Position numbers and translations under genes: made by a program. This document shows positions 20,633 to 30,528 of a DNA stretch of 64,000 nucleotides, piece after piece. Position 1 is the stretch's first letter; each line of letters starts with the position of its first letter. The notes under the pieces are model-generated. The model was not told where the DNA came from, did no database searches, and saw only the letters and a list, made by a program, of their open reading frames with translations. This stretch comes from Coptis chinensis (Eukaryota > Streptophyta > Magnoliopsida > Ranunculales > Ranunculaceae). Where the stretch lies: NCBI GenBank assembly GCA_015680905.1, contig CM027384.1:75921501-75985500 (forward strand). Reading direction: 5' to 3'.

Positions 20633-22062
20633 GTATAAACACATTTGCTTCCTATACGGGACCATTCTTAATCACAAGCTTTGTCGATTTCTTGTCAAGA
20701 AAACAGGATGGTTCAAGCCACAGATATGGATTTACTCTTGCATTCTACTTCTTTTTTGCTCAGTTAGTTGACTCTTTGTCACAGAGGCAATGGTACTTTG
20801 GGGCTCAACGAATTGGTTTTAGAGCTCGAGCATCTGTTATGGTCTTAATTTACAGCAAGGCCCTTAAAATGAAGAATTATGGTTCAAGCACTGGTAAAAT
20901 TGTGAATTTTATTAATGTGGATGTCGAGAGGATCAAAGACTTCAGCTCGCATGTTCATGGGATTTGGTTGCTTCCAGTCCAGGTAGCTCTGCTCAACTTG
21001 TACAGGAGCCTCGGCTGCGCTCCTTCTATAGCTGCACTTTTTGCCACTGTATTGGTGATGGTGAGCAACAGCCCACTTGTCAGGATACAAGAAAAGCTTG
21101 AGTCTAAGATCATGGAAGCTAAGGATTCCAGAATGAAAGCTACTTCAGAGACTCTGAAGAGCATGCGAGTCTTGAAGCTGCATTCTTGGGAGACAACTTT
21201 CTTGAAAAAGATATTAGAGCGTAGACAGACTGTGAGAAGTTGGCTGAAGAGGTATCACTATTTGCGTGCAGCAGTTGTGGTTCTCTTTTGGATTTCACCA
21301 ACATTAGTATCAGCCATAACTTTTGGTGTCTGCGTTTTAGTGAAAACACCATTAATATCTGGGACTGTTTTGTCAGCTCTAACGACTTTTCGGATACTAC
21401 AAGAGCCCATGTATAATCTCCCAGAGTTAATTTCGGCCATTGCACAAACGAAAGTCTCAGTTGACAGGATCAACGATTTCATAAGAGAAGAAAATCAAGA
21501 GTACTTAACTCTAGATTATGCTCCCAACACATCGAGTGTATCCATAGAGATCGCAAGTGGAGAATTCTCGTGGGAAACAGGTAATGCTAAGGGAAATAAG
21601 CCCACAATCAAAATTGCAAAGGACTTGAAAATCATGAAAGGCAGCAAGATTGCAGTATGCGGAATGGTTGGGTCAAGTAAATCAAGCTTTCTGTGTTGCA
21701 TCCTAGCTTCCTAGGTGAGATTCCGTGGATTTCTGGGATGGGGGTTATGGTGTATGGTTCTAAAGCTTACGTCCCACAAAGTGCATGGATCCAGACAGGT
21801 ACTGTTAGAGAGAATGTTTTGTTTGGTAACGAAATGAAGAAACATTATTACAAGGATGTTCTGAAAGCATGTGCATTGAATAGGGATATTGACATGTGGG
21901 CTAATGGAGACTTGAGCGTGGTCGAAGAGAGGGGGACCAATCTAAGTGGGGGACAGCAGCAGAGGATTCAGCTTGCAAGGGCCATCTATAGATTCAGATG
22001 TGTATTTGCTAGACGATCCTTTCAGTGTTGTTGATGCACATACTAAAGCACATCTTTTTCAG
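20633..22062 (+). pseudogene. ABCC transporter, exon 2 (TMD1 and NBD1), first copy
   Basis: Begins GINTFASYTGPFLITSFVDF and covers the six-helix TMD1, then NBD1. Walker A reads GMVGSSKSS, with Ser for the invariant Gly of GSGKS (intact in the second copy at 29581). Six or more bases duplicated at about 21702-21715 (TCCTAG) give an in-frame stop just after Walker A. Coding continues in another frame (LGEIPWISGMG, then LSGGQQQRIQLARAIY, the ABC signature at about 21936-21990). A 2 bp deletion near 21993 shifts it again before the Walker B region (VYLLDDPFS). The exon ends at 22062 with donor GTAAAG. Three lesions plus the Walker A change make it non-functional. Confidence 0.9.
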
Positions 22063-22209
22063 GTAAAGGGGTTAACCAATATTACCCACCCCACCCCCAC
22101 TAGATGAGTTAATTAAGATTACCCCACTAGACTGGAAATTAGGATCTTCTCCCTAAATACAAAAAAAAAAAAAAAGTCAAATTGGATTAACTTTTTTTTT
22201 TTTTTTTTG

Positions 22210-22785
22210 CAAGAAATTGGATTAGGAAGCCTGTTTTAGAAAAAATTGCATTTAAAAGATTGAAGAATATTATTTTATAAATTTACTACTATTTACCCTT
22301 TTTAGATAGTGAAAACTACTTATAAAATGAAAAAAATAGGATTTTCAGGCGTTGACTATGACTACCCACGTTTTGTGGACAATTTAGTTATTGAGTTTTA
22401 TAACCGTTTTATTCTCTCTTTTACCATTAAATAACTACCAAATATTTTCACTAAAAATAAAGTAATAGAATTCACTTATAACCACGTGGTTTGCATTTTA
22501 ATATGGTATATCACAAACAAAAACCGCAAAAATTAAACCACCTACGTTATAAACTTAACACATTTTTTAATGCAGATGCGCGACATATTTTAAAATGCAT
22601 ATGCACTAATGCACCCACATTATAAACTTGCTTACATATTTTAAAGTGCATATGTACAATGCATTTTAAAATGCAGATACAAAATGCATTTTATTATTAT
22701 GTGGGTTCGACCAACTCCTATGAAAAACAACTAGTTGGTTTATGTTTTAGTGTCTAGAAGTTTAGAGTTTAGGCTTAGGAGCTAG
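22210..22785. other. Intronic AT-rich filler with telomere-like degenerate repeats at its right end
   Basis: No gene. From about 22735 the sequence becomes TTTAGTGTCTAGAAGTTTAG, then AGTTTAGGCTTAGGAGCTAG. This loosely resembles plant telomere TTTAGGG units and continues at 26073-26173 and 26872-26935 once the two inserted elements are removed. Several ATGCATTTTAAAATGCA-like short palindromes lie at 22600-22690. Confidence 0.5.
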
Positions 22786-23699
22786 TGTCACACCCCGAAT
22801 TTCGACAGAATTCGGAAAAACATTATTTGTTCCCGACTCCTTGATCTCCGAGGTGTGATGCACTCTCCACTTCCAAAAACCCATAAACAGTTTAAATATG
22901 TGGATAATTAAAAACCAATAAAAATTTTAACTTAAACAAAAGTCATCTTCGTTACAAAAATTAACAAATGAAAATACAAATAACCTTATCTCAACGGAAA
23001 ATCTATATCACCTCAAAGGAAAACAAGGCCTATCTTGAAATGCGACGCTAACGCAAACCACAAGCAGCAACCAATCTTCTTCAACACTAAACCTGTCAAG
23101 ACTTACCAACTATGTTCATTTAATGAACACACCCGATAAGCCAATATGCAAATCGGGTCAGCATTATAAAAATGTTGGTGTGAGTAGCCCTAAAATACAA
23201 CATATACTTATACATATATTTACACAATCTATAAGGCAGTTAGTTCCTCCACCGAGGCTCCTTAACCTCCAACAACTAATACAACATATCATACACATAA
23301 TAAAAAGGCATTTAGTTCCTCCACGAGGCGCCTTAGGTTCTAACTAAACTACTAATCAGCCAAAACATATACAATCATCTATCTAAAGATATATCATTTA
23401 CCAACATATTACAATAATTATATTAATTAAAGCTTTTTTTGTGTGTCCCTAAAATTCACGTCGTATCTATGTCTTACCTAGTTTCTCTGGCTACCACAAT
23501 CGCTTCCCAACGCCGAACATGTACATCCACATGCCTCCCCTTACATAATGAACCACTCCGTGCGTAACTACCCTGAGCGGGATGCCGCACACCAGGTAAC
23601 CCTCACACGGAAACCATTATGCAAGTACTGCCACTATTCGACATAAAATATCGTGCGTCTCGTTCTATTTTGCGAATGGAATAATCATGCCACTATTCG

Positions 23700-23880
23700 G
23701 CTACGCCAGAAGGGCCATTCAGATTCACTGAAACGCCAGAAGGGCCAATCACATTACTTACGCCCGAAGGCCATTCAGATTCACTGAAACGCCAGAAGGG
23801 CCAATCACATTACTTACGCCCGAAGGCCATTCAGATTCACTGAAATGCCAGAAGGACCAATCATATCACCTACGCCCACA
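23700..23880 (+). repeat. 56 bp tandem repeat, about 3 units
   Basis: Units read ACGCCCGAAGGCCATTCAGA, TTCACTGAAACGCCAGAAGG, GCCAATCACATTACTT. Two complete copies are nearly identical and flanked by partial ones. GGCC-centred short inverted repeats recur in each unit. Confidence 0.85.
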
Positions 23881-24509
23881 CAGGGCAAATCACATGAGTT
23901 GTGGTAGTCAAGTTCTAGGATTTTCGTTACGTAATTTATTCAGGTGTCATACATTTATGACTCATAATAATTCCACTATATCACGTGCAGGTCAAATACC
24001 TTATTACACTAAACCACAATATTTAGAAATATCTCAATTATATCTAATAACAATTTTCATTCTTTCATGTGCCCATATATTATTGCACTAAGCCACAATC
24101 CAGTGGAAAAATATCCACACATACTATACTACCTCATAGTAGCATCTCACATATATAATAATGGAGGGTTTATACATTTATTTCTCCACACTATTGCATT
24201 TAATATATATATATCCCAAGATATTATATAATGTCACAATATCAACATCAAATCTTAATTAGATAATGACAACCAAATTTATACAAGCTTCCACAGCATT
24301 TTAACATTGGATTTGTCTATACAATTTAATATATAAAAACATAACACAATTAAACAGTCAACAGTCCACAATCAAAGCCCAATATATCTATGTTTTACAC
24401 ACTACTCACGTCAAATCTTAATTAGATAATGATAAACAACGTTATATAATTTTCGATAATATTTTATTATTATATTTGTCCATATTCTTAAATATGAGAA
24501 AAATTGGAA

Positions 24510-24640
24510 AAAGTCAACATTCCACAGTCAACGGCCAAAGTCAACGGTCAATAGTCAAAGTCAAAGTCAACGGCCAATGGTCAACGTCAAAGTCAACGGT
24601 CAATGGTCAACGTCAACGGTCAAAGTCAAAGTCAAAGTAT
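24510..24640 (+). repeat. GTCAA(A/C)G-type short tandem repeat
   Basis: GTCAACGG, GTCAAAGT and GTCAATGG variants are repeated about 15 times. The reverse complement type (TTGACTTTGAC) occurs at 52610-52730 in the second element of this family. Confidence 0.8.
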
Positions 24641-26173
24641 CGTTTCCATGTTCAACAGGTTCAGGGTCATAGCCTTGGTTCATGGCTAAGGTCAAAGGTG
24701 CATGGTTCATGGGCTCATGACTAAAACCCACTAACCAAGCCCAAACCTTAGAAACCAGAAGTCTAAACATTTAAAGACCAAATAGATCTATTTTAAGTTA
24801 TATGGACCACCCCAAAACTAACTTAAAACTGGTCCAAAGAAAAGCAATTAGTTCTAGCCCAAACTAAACCAAAACTGGTCCACAACTTAATCTGGAACTG
24901 GCCCAACACACTACTAGATTTCGGCCCAAAACAAAACAAAGAGAACTGGCCCAAAACTTAACTTAAACTGGGCCCAAACTAAACCAAATAAAATCGGGCC
25001 CAACAACTAAAATAGAATCGGGCCTAAACCAAAACCGACCCCCTTGATCCCGATCCAAGCCCAAGCCCAAGTCGTCATCTTCTCCAACTGCCACCACCAG
25101 ATCGACCACCGTCGACCTCCACTCGACCACCCATTCCAAGCCCACGGTTTTGATCCCCGCGACAACCCCTACCACTTTACTAAAAGCTAAAACCCCAACT
25201 CTTAAACCCCCATATTCTCCAAAACTAGATCTAGAAATAATTTTGGGCCGCCATTAATGGTTCTTCAAGCTCCACTCGACAGCCCCCACCCAATCCAACA
25301 TCAAACCGAGCAATACAAAGTCATAGCACAAGAGTTCAACCACCAAAATCGACCAAACATAGTTCAAACTATATTACTGCAGTGTTTGGGCAAGCCGCCA
25401 TTAATGGACAGTGCAAGCTTTACCGCCACCCCCCAATATCCATCCCGACATTCTAACCACAGATTTCAACCATCACCCATACCCCCGACAGTTTAACCAC
25501 CGATATCAAACAACCCAACCCCATCACAGTTTAACAGTAACGCATACGGACAGAGGAGCCGCCATTGACGCTCTCTTGAGCTTCATCAGCCCAATAAGCG
25601 CAACAGTCCAATAACTTAAACAAAAGATACCCTAACATTATCTAGTTTAATCAATTCGACAATATCGCCGAATAACTACAGCCGAACAAACCAAAAATGA
25701 ATAGAAACAATTGACAGTAGAATTTTGTCTGTATACCAGTAAAATTCTGGATTCCGTGAAATAGAAAAACTATCTACTCACCTTAATCCTAAGCTCCACG
25801 AATCCTCCTAGTCCGAGTCGTCGCGCTCCAACGCTCGAGCAAACAAGTTTCTAGCTCTGCCTCCATTTTTAATATATTTTATTCTCTAAAAAACCCTATT
25901 CTCTAGAACAATGTGATTATATACTTGGGTTAGAAACCCAAGCCCAACACAGACTCGGGCCCAGAAATCAGGCCCACATGTCCCAAACCCAATCCGATCC
26001 AATTTTAAATAAATACTTAAATAATTAATTAATTAATTAATTAATAAATATATTTTAAATACGGGCGTTACAGCTAGTTTACAGGGAGTTAGGGGTTAAT
26101 GTCTTAAGGTTTATGGTTTAAGCTTAGGGCCTAGTTTGTAAGGGTTTAGGATTTAGGCTTAGCGTCTAGTTTA

Positions 26174-26862
26174 GGACTAAGGATAAAAGCCACCCTTGAA
26201 CTTGTCCTTGATTGTCATTTACACCCCCAAACTTTTTTCTAAGTGAAAAAAAACCCTGAAGTTGCAAGTACGTTCCAAACGCAATAGTTAGTTTCATAGA
26301 TGGCGTTAGATATATATGATGTCATTATATTTTTTACGTACATGACATCATCGATCATTTTATTTACTTTGTAATTTATTTTCTAATGTACCAAGAAATA
26401 AATGGATGATGTGGAAATCAATCAGTGAGTCAACTCCAACGGTCACCTGTAATTGTATAAATTGATCATCTTCTTCAGTAATTCCAACGGTCATAGCCAT
26501 AAGAAAAAAAACCCTAGCTACCAAATTGTCTGATTTCTATTCAATTCTACGAATAATTTAGGTATGTAATATATAGGTATTATTATTAATTTTTCCTTCA
26601 TTGTTCGCAAATTCTAATCAATTTCTTTTGGAATCCATTTATTTTTTGGCAGAAATGTCACTTGCATCATATCAGTGAATTACAAGATAAATAAAATGAT
26701 GATGTCATGTAAAAAAAATGACATCATATATGTAACGCCATCTATGAAACTAACTGTTGTGTTTGGTACTTGCAACTTCAGGGTTTTTTTCGCTTGGAAA
26801 AAAGTTTAGGGGTGTAAGTGACAATCGGGGTCAAGTTCAGGGGTGACTTTTGTTTTTAATCC
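26174..26862. mobile_element. Mutator-like MITE (689 bp), 9 bp TSD, long TIRs
   Basis: The left arm begins GGACTAAGGATAAAAGCCAC. The right arm, reverse-complemented, begins GGATTAAAAACAAAAGTCAC, and pairing continues for about 170 bp (for example TGATGTCAT, GGCGTTA and AACTTTTT blocks). Flanks TCTAGTTTA at 26165-26173 and 26863-26871 form a perfect 9 bp duplication. Long TIRs plus 9 bp TSD indicate Mutator superfamily. No transposase. Confidence 0.85.
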
Positions 26863-27065
26863 TCTAGTTTATAAGAATTTTAGGTTTAGTGTCCATACGT
26901 GTAGGGTTTATGCTTAGGGTCTAGTGTCAAATGTCTCTAAAATATGGGAGGTGTAGCAATTTTTAAGTTTTTACACCATATACTATTTATTTTAAAATAT
27001 TGAGTTCAAATAACTTAATTATCGAGTTAAAATGCATTAAATCAAAGTGCATTTTAACATTTATA

Positions 27066-27115
27066 AAATTTTAAGAGATTATGGAGGAGGAAATTTTAAG
27101 AGATTATGGAGGAGG
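27066..27115 (+). repeat. Exact 25 bp tandem duplication
   Basis: AAATTTTAAGAGATTATGGA followed by GGAGG occurs twice without change, so the duplication is recent. Confidence 0.9.
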
Positions 27116-27275
27116 AAATCTCGTTATTTCCAGTAGTTGCAAATAAATAAAGAGGGTGTTCTTGTCCATTACTTCCAAAAATGGGTTGACATGTGTCAAA
27201 TTCTGATTTTGATCAAACTTGGATGTAAAAACTAAAAATATTATGCCTATGGCTTTGGAGTTCAAACAATTCTTA

Positions 27276-27697
27276 GGGTGTGTTTGTTAAATTTTAACTC
27301 ATGGAAAGGAAAAGAAATAAAATGGATGGTCCACTATGGAATGGAATGGAAAGAAAATAATTTTAAATGGTATGTGTTTGGTAAAGTGGGGAAAGGAAAG
27401 TAAAAACTAGGAAAAAGAATAATCATGTTTGTTTGCAAAAGCTATGGAAAGGAATAATTGTATTGTTGGGTCATGGGTGTATTAGTAGCAAGTCTCTATC
27501 TATCTATTTCCTTTTCTTTCATTTCCACAAAATTTTCAGGAGTTAGCTAATGACACAAAACATTTTCCATTTGTTTCAATATGGAAAAGCTCATTTCCTT
27601 TCCATGGGTAAACAAACGCCTTAAAAACTATGGAAAAGGTGGACCACTCTTATTTTCCTTTCCTTTCCATAGTGTTTCCATCATAACAAACACACCC
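27276..27697. mobile_element. Tourist (PIF/Harbinger)-like MITE (422 bp), TTA TSD
   Basis: Termini GGGTGTGTTTGTTA and TAACAAACACACCC are inverted repeats, extended by inner pairing blocks (TGGAAAGGAAA / TTTCCTTTCCA, GGTCCAC / GTGGACC). The 3 bp TTA occurs on both sides (27273-27275 and 27698-27700). TTA duplication and G-start TIRs fit Tourist-type MITEs. No coding sequence. Confidence 0.8.
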
Positions 27698-27830
27698 TTA
27701 ATGTACTCCCTTAAACTAATTTTCAAATTTTTTTTTTGTGTGTATTTGGGAGTGGAGACCCTAATTTCCCATCTAGGAATCTAGGAAAAAATCCTAATTG
27801 GCTCATCTATGGAATAATACTAGTTCACCC

Positions 27831-27937
27831 AAAAAGATATATTAGCTCAGCTCTCTTTGCATATATATATATATACTTTTATTATACAGAAAAACTGGAG
27901 TAGTTAGTATGTTCAAGCATCTTGAGACCCCCCAACT
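27831..27937 (+). repeat. ABCC intron segment, first copy (matches 30393-30486)
   Basis: Contains AGATATATTAGCTCAGCTCT, TTATTATACAG and TAGTATGTTCAAGCATCTTG, nearly identical to the intron following the second NBD1 exon. It shows that the duplicated unit included the exon end plus this intron. Confidence 0.85.
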
Positions 27938-28660
27938 TGTCTGAACCAGAAATAAGTCTATCTCCCAACTTCGTAGAGTCGAGTGTTGAGTCTTTGCACG
28001 GGCTTTGAACGCCAATCAGATTTGACTGTAAGTTAATTTTGGTGTATAATAATATTGAAATATGTGAACATTATTACACGTGTAAATAGAATTGCACCCA
28101 AAGTTGAACAATTGATGGAGCAATCAATATTATCAGTTAAAAATTTGCCAGGGTTTGCGCAGGGATCACCTCCTCAGTTTCTCCATTTCACATCAAAACA
28201 AAGAGAAATTGCATGGGCACCCAGCCCTAACGAAAAGTTTTGCTAACTAAACTCAAAACCAATACTGAAAGTGATTTATGTCATCTGAAAAAAGAAAAAA
28301 ATATATAAAACCACGCGCTCAAACTCAGTATCCACTGATATATAAGGACCCTGATATTTTGGTTTCGCATTTCATGTCAAGGAAGAGCTAGAAAACATAA
28401 ACGGGTGGTGGGTCAGTGGGTGTGGCAAATATATCTATATAGGTTGCCTGATGTTTTCGCGATATTTCGCAGATATTATCAGTCTCGTCTTTTCGCTTTC
28501 TCGGGTAAGTCCACATCAAAGAAAAAGCTGCTCATGTACTTGTGTCTTGTCACTCTTGTGATCAGTGATCACTCACACTCACTGAGTTAAGTTTTAAGTC
28601 TAAGCTCATTTTACACTTAGAAGCTCAGCAGCTGCACCTGTTCCATTAATATAAACATAA
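27938..28660. other. No gene recognised
   Basis: AT-rich sequence between the duplicated intron piece and the inverted exon. Short open frames (for example 28055-28246) show no domain or splice context I recognise. Confidence 0.4.
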
Positions 28661-28666
28661 CTACTA

Positions 28667-29073
28667 CCTGTTAAGTATTTGACTCGAGGGTGTGGAATTG
28701 AAAAATAAAACAGGTGCTCGGAAAACAGAGTTGATCATGCCAAGGAAGAGCGTCTGAGCAGTCTCAATGGAAATGGTTGCAAGCAAAACAGCCCTTCCCA
28801 AGACGAGCTCCCGCCAGATAAAAGGACAAACACTCCTATGAGCTTTTTTTTTGCTTACTACACTTTCCTCCTTGGTCGCCGAAGCAATCCAATAATTGCT
28901 TCCTATCTGTAGCAATTGGAAAAGTACTTGACAGAGAAGAATAACAGTTATAAGTGATCCTTTATATGCTGAAGACACAAAGGTTGAATAAACTTGCCAC
29001 TTCATTCTGCCAGTTTCTGTTACTTCCTCTTTATTGTTATCTAATATCAGATTCACCCATTTTTCTTCTGTGG
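28667..29073 (-). pseudogene. Inverted fragment of the ABCC TMD2 exon
   Basis: On the minus strand this reads WVNLILDNNKEEVTETGRMK, FQLLQIGSNYWIASATKEES and AQTLFLGMINSVFRAPVLFF, matching exon 4 of the plus-strand locus (about 30988-31397). It keeps the CAG Gln codon where the plus copy has TAG (31149). It carries its own frameshift near 28835 (KKKAHRSVCPF in place of KKKLIGVFVLL). No splice partners surround it, so it is an inverted duplicate, not an exon in use. Confidence 0.9.
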
Positions 29074-29240
29074 GTATTGTTAAAGATGAGAAATTTGTGG
29101 AGGGTAATTGTGGGATTGAAGAAGAAAGGAATGAATTAGTGGATGGTGGTAAAGATGAGGTAGAATGTGGTGGTGTAGCTGAGGTGGAAGGTGTGAAGGA
29201 AGAGAAGCTACCGAGCTCGGCTGTAGAGGTAACTTATACT
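29074..29240 (+). other. Possible captured acidic exon fragment
   Basis: Directly abuts the inverted ABCC piece. The plus strand encodes an acidic stretch (VEGNCGIEEERNELVDGGKD, then EVECGGVAEVEGVKEEKLP) ending at GAG|GTAACT, a good splice donor. I do not recognise the parent gene, and the reading frame may be coincidental. Confidence 0.35.
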
Positions 29241-29341
29241 TTTTGTTTTATGTAATGTGAGGTATGTATTGGTTGATTGTATTAGGAAAGGGACTAATTT
29301 ATATTGGAATTTGCAAATGTGTAACACTTCTTTGTTGGGAT

Positions 29342-29511
29342 GAATAGACCAAACACTACTTTTATACCACATACAGGCAAAGAAAACACAGAATGTGCCA
29401 CTTACATTGATATAGGAAAACTCACGGTTGCCTTGTGTACTAGTCATGAATAGTATCTGATGCTCCTCTTAAGAGATTTAAATCTATTGGAACTATCTGG
29501 TAGACTAAACT
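29342..29511 (+). repeat. Forward copy of an ABCC TMD2 intron (matches 31706-31871)
   Basis: GAATAGACCAAACACTACTT through GGTAGACTAAACTT is nearly identical to the intron between the exons ending at 31669 and starting at 31897. It is therefore a displaced piece of downstream intron, in direct orientation, next to an inverted downstream exon. Confidence 0.9.
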
Positions 29512-29580
29512 TCTGTGATCTCCCTTAATATACATAACTACTACGTCATAAGCTTTATAAACATACTCTACATAATGCAG

Positions 29581-30385
29581 GTATCTCTATTTGTGTGCAG
29601 CTGTTGTGGTTCTCTTTTGGATTTCACCAACATTAGTATCAGTCGTAACTTTTGGTGTCTGCGTTTTAGTGAGAACACCATTAACATCTGGGACTGTTTT
29701 GTCAGCTCTAGCGACTTTTCGGATATTACAAGAGCCTATATATAATCTCCCAGAGTTAATTTCGGCCATTGCACAAATGAAAGTCTCAGTTGATAGGATC
29801 AACGATTTCATAAGAGAAGAAAATCAAGAGTACTTAACTCTAGATTATGCTCCCAACACATCCAGTGTATCCACAGAAATCGCAAGTGGGGAATTCTCGT
29901 GGGAAACAGGTAATGCTAAGGGAAATAAGCCCACAATCAAAATTGCAAAGGACTTGAAAATCATGAAAGGCAGCAAGATTGCTGTAAGCGGAATGGTTGG
30001 GTCAGGTAAATCAAGCTTTCTGTGTAGCATCCTGGGTGAGATTCCGTGGATTTCTGGGATGGGGGTTAAGGTGTATTGGTCTAAAGCTTATGTCCCACAA
30101 AGTGCATGGATTCAGACAAGTACTGTTAGAGAGAATGTTTTGTTTGGTAAGGAAATGAAGAAATGTTATTACAAGGATGTTCTGAAAGCATGTGCATTGA
30201 ATAGGGATATTGATATGTGGGCTAATGGAGACTTGAGCGTGGTCGGAGAGAGGGGGACCAATCTAAGTGGGGGACAGCAGCAGAGGATTCAGCTTGCAAG
30301 GGCCATCTATAGTGATTCAGATGTGTATTTGCTAGACGATCGTTTCAGTGCTGTTGATGCACATACTAAAGCACATCTTTTTCAG
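29581..30385 (+). pseudogene. ABCC exon 2 second copy (end of TMD1 plus NBD1)
   Basis: From GGTATCTCTATTTGTGTGCA onward this matches 21249-22062. It encodes the last TMD1 helices, then NBD1 with an intact Walker A (GMVGSGKSS), Q-loop region (SKAYVPQSAWIQ), signature (LSGGQQQRIQLARAIY) and Walker B (VYLLDDRFS; the Pro common after DD is Arg). The frame is open for 270 codons and ends at donor GTAGAA. The copy lacks TMD0 and the first part of TMD1, so it is either a partial duplicate exon or the surviving NBD1 of the locus. Confidence 0.9.
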
Positions 30386-30528
30386 GTAGAAAAGATATAT
30401 TAGCTCAGCTCTCTTAGCATATATATACTTTTATTATACAGAAGAACTGGAGTAGTTAGTATGTTCAAGCATCTTGAGACCCCCCACCCCGGTAAAAAAA
30501 CTCTAGTAACAGGTGAGTCTTTTTGCAG

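Larger units (their letters stand above)
22786..26072. mobile_element. 3.29 kb non-coding TG...CA element with 5 bp TSD (solo-LTR or LARD-like)
   Basis: Starts TGTCACACCCCGAATTTCG and ends ATACGGGCGTTACA, with short inverted termini (TGTCACACCCCG / TGTAACGCCCG). It is flanked by a perfect 5 bp duplication GCTAG (22781-22785 and 26073-26077). It has no retroviral domains. It contains a 56 bp tandem repeat (23700-23880), a GTCAAAG/GTCAACG-rich segment (24510-24640) and a GGCCCAAA-rich segment (24740-25030). The same composition in reverse orientation occurs in the element at 51320-54179. A 5 bp TSD with TG...CA fits LTR-retroelement integration, so a very long solo LTR is the best guess. Confidence 0.7.
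22068..27830. mobile_element. MITE in the ABCC intron, split by later insertions
   Basis: The left end (22068-22209: GGGGTTAACCAATATTACCC, CACTAGATGAGTTAATTAAG, poly-A, poly-T) and right end (about 27730-27830: TGTGTATTTGGGAG, AATCCTAATTGGCTCATC, AATACTAGTTCACCC) are the two halves of the MITE that is intact at 33704-33918. In the second ABCC copy the intron passes directly from GTAGAAAAG to ATATATTAGCTC, so the MITE entered after the exon duplication or was lost there. About 5.5 kb of nested elements sits in its centre. Only A-rich flanks are visible, so the TSD is ambiguous. Confidence 0.75.

Noticed and set aside
28055-28590. Short plus-strand frames between the ABCC duplicates
   Set aside because: No similarity to ABCC exons or other families and no consistent splice sites.
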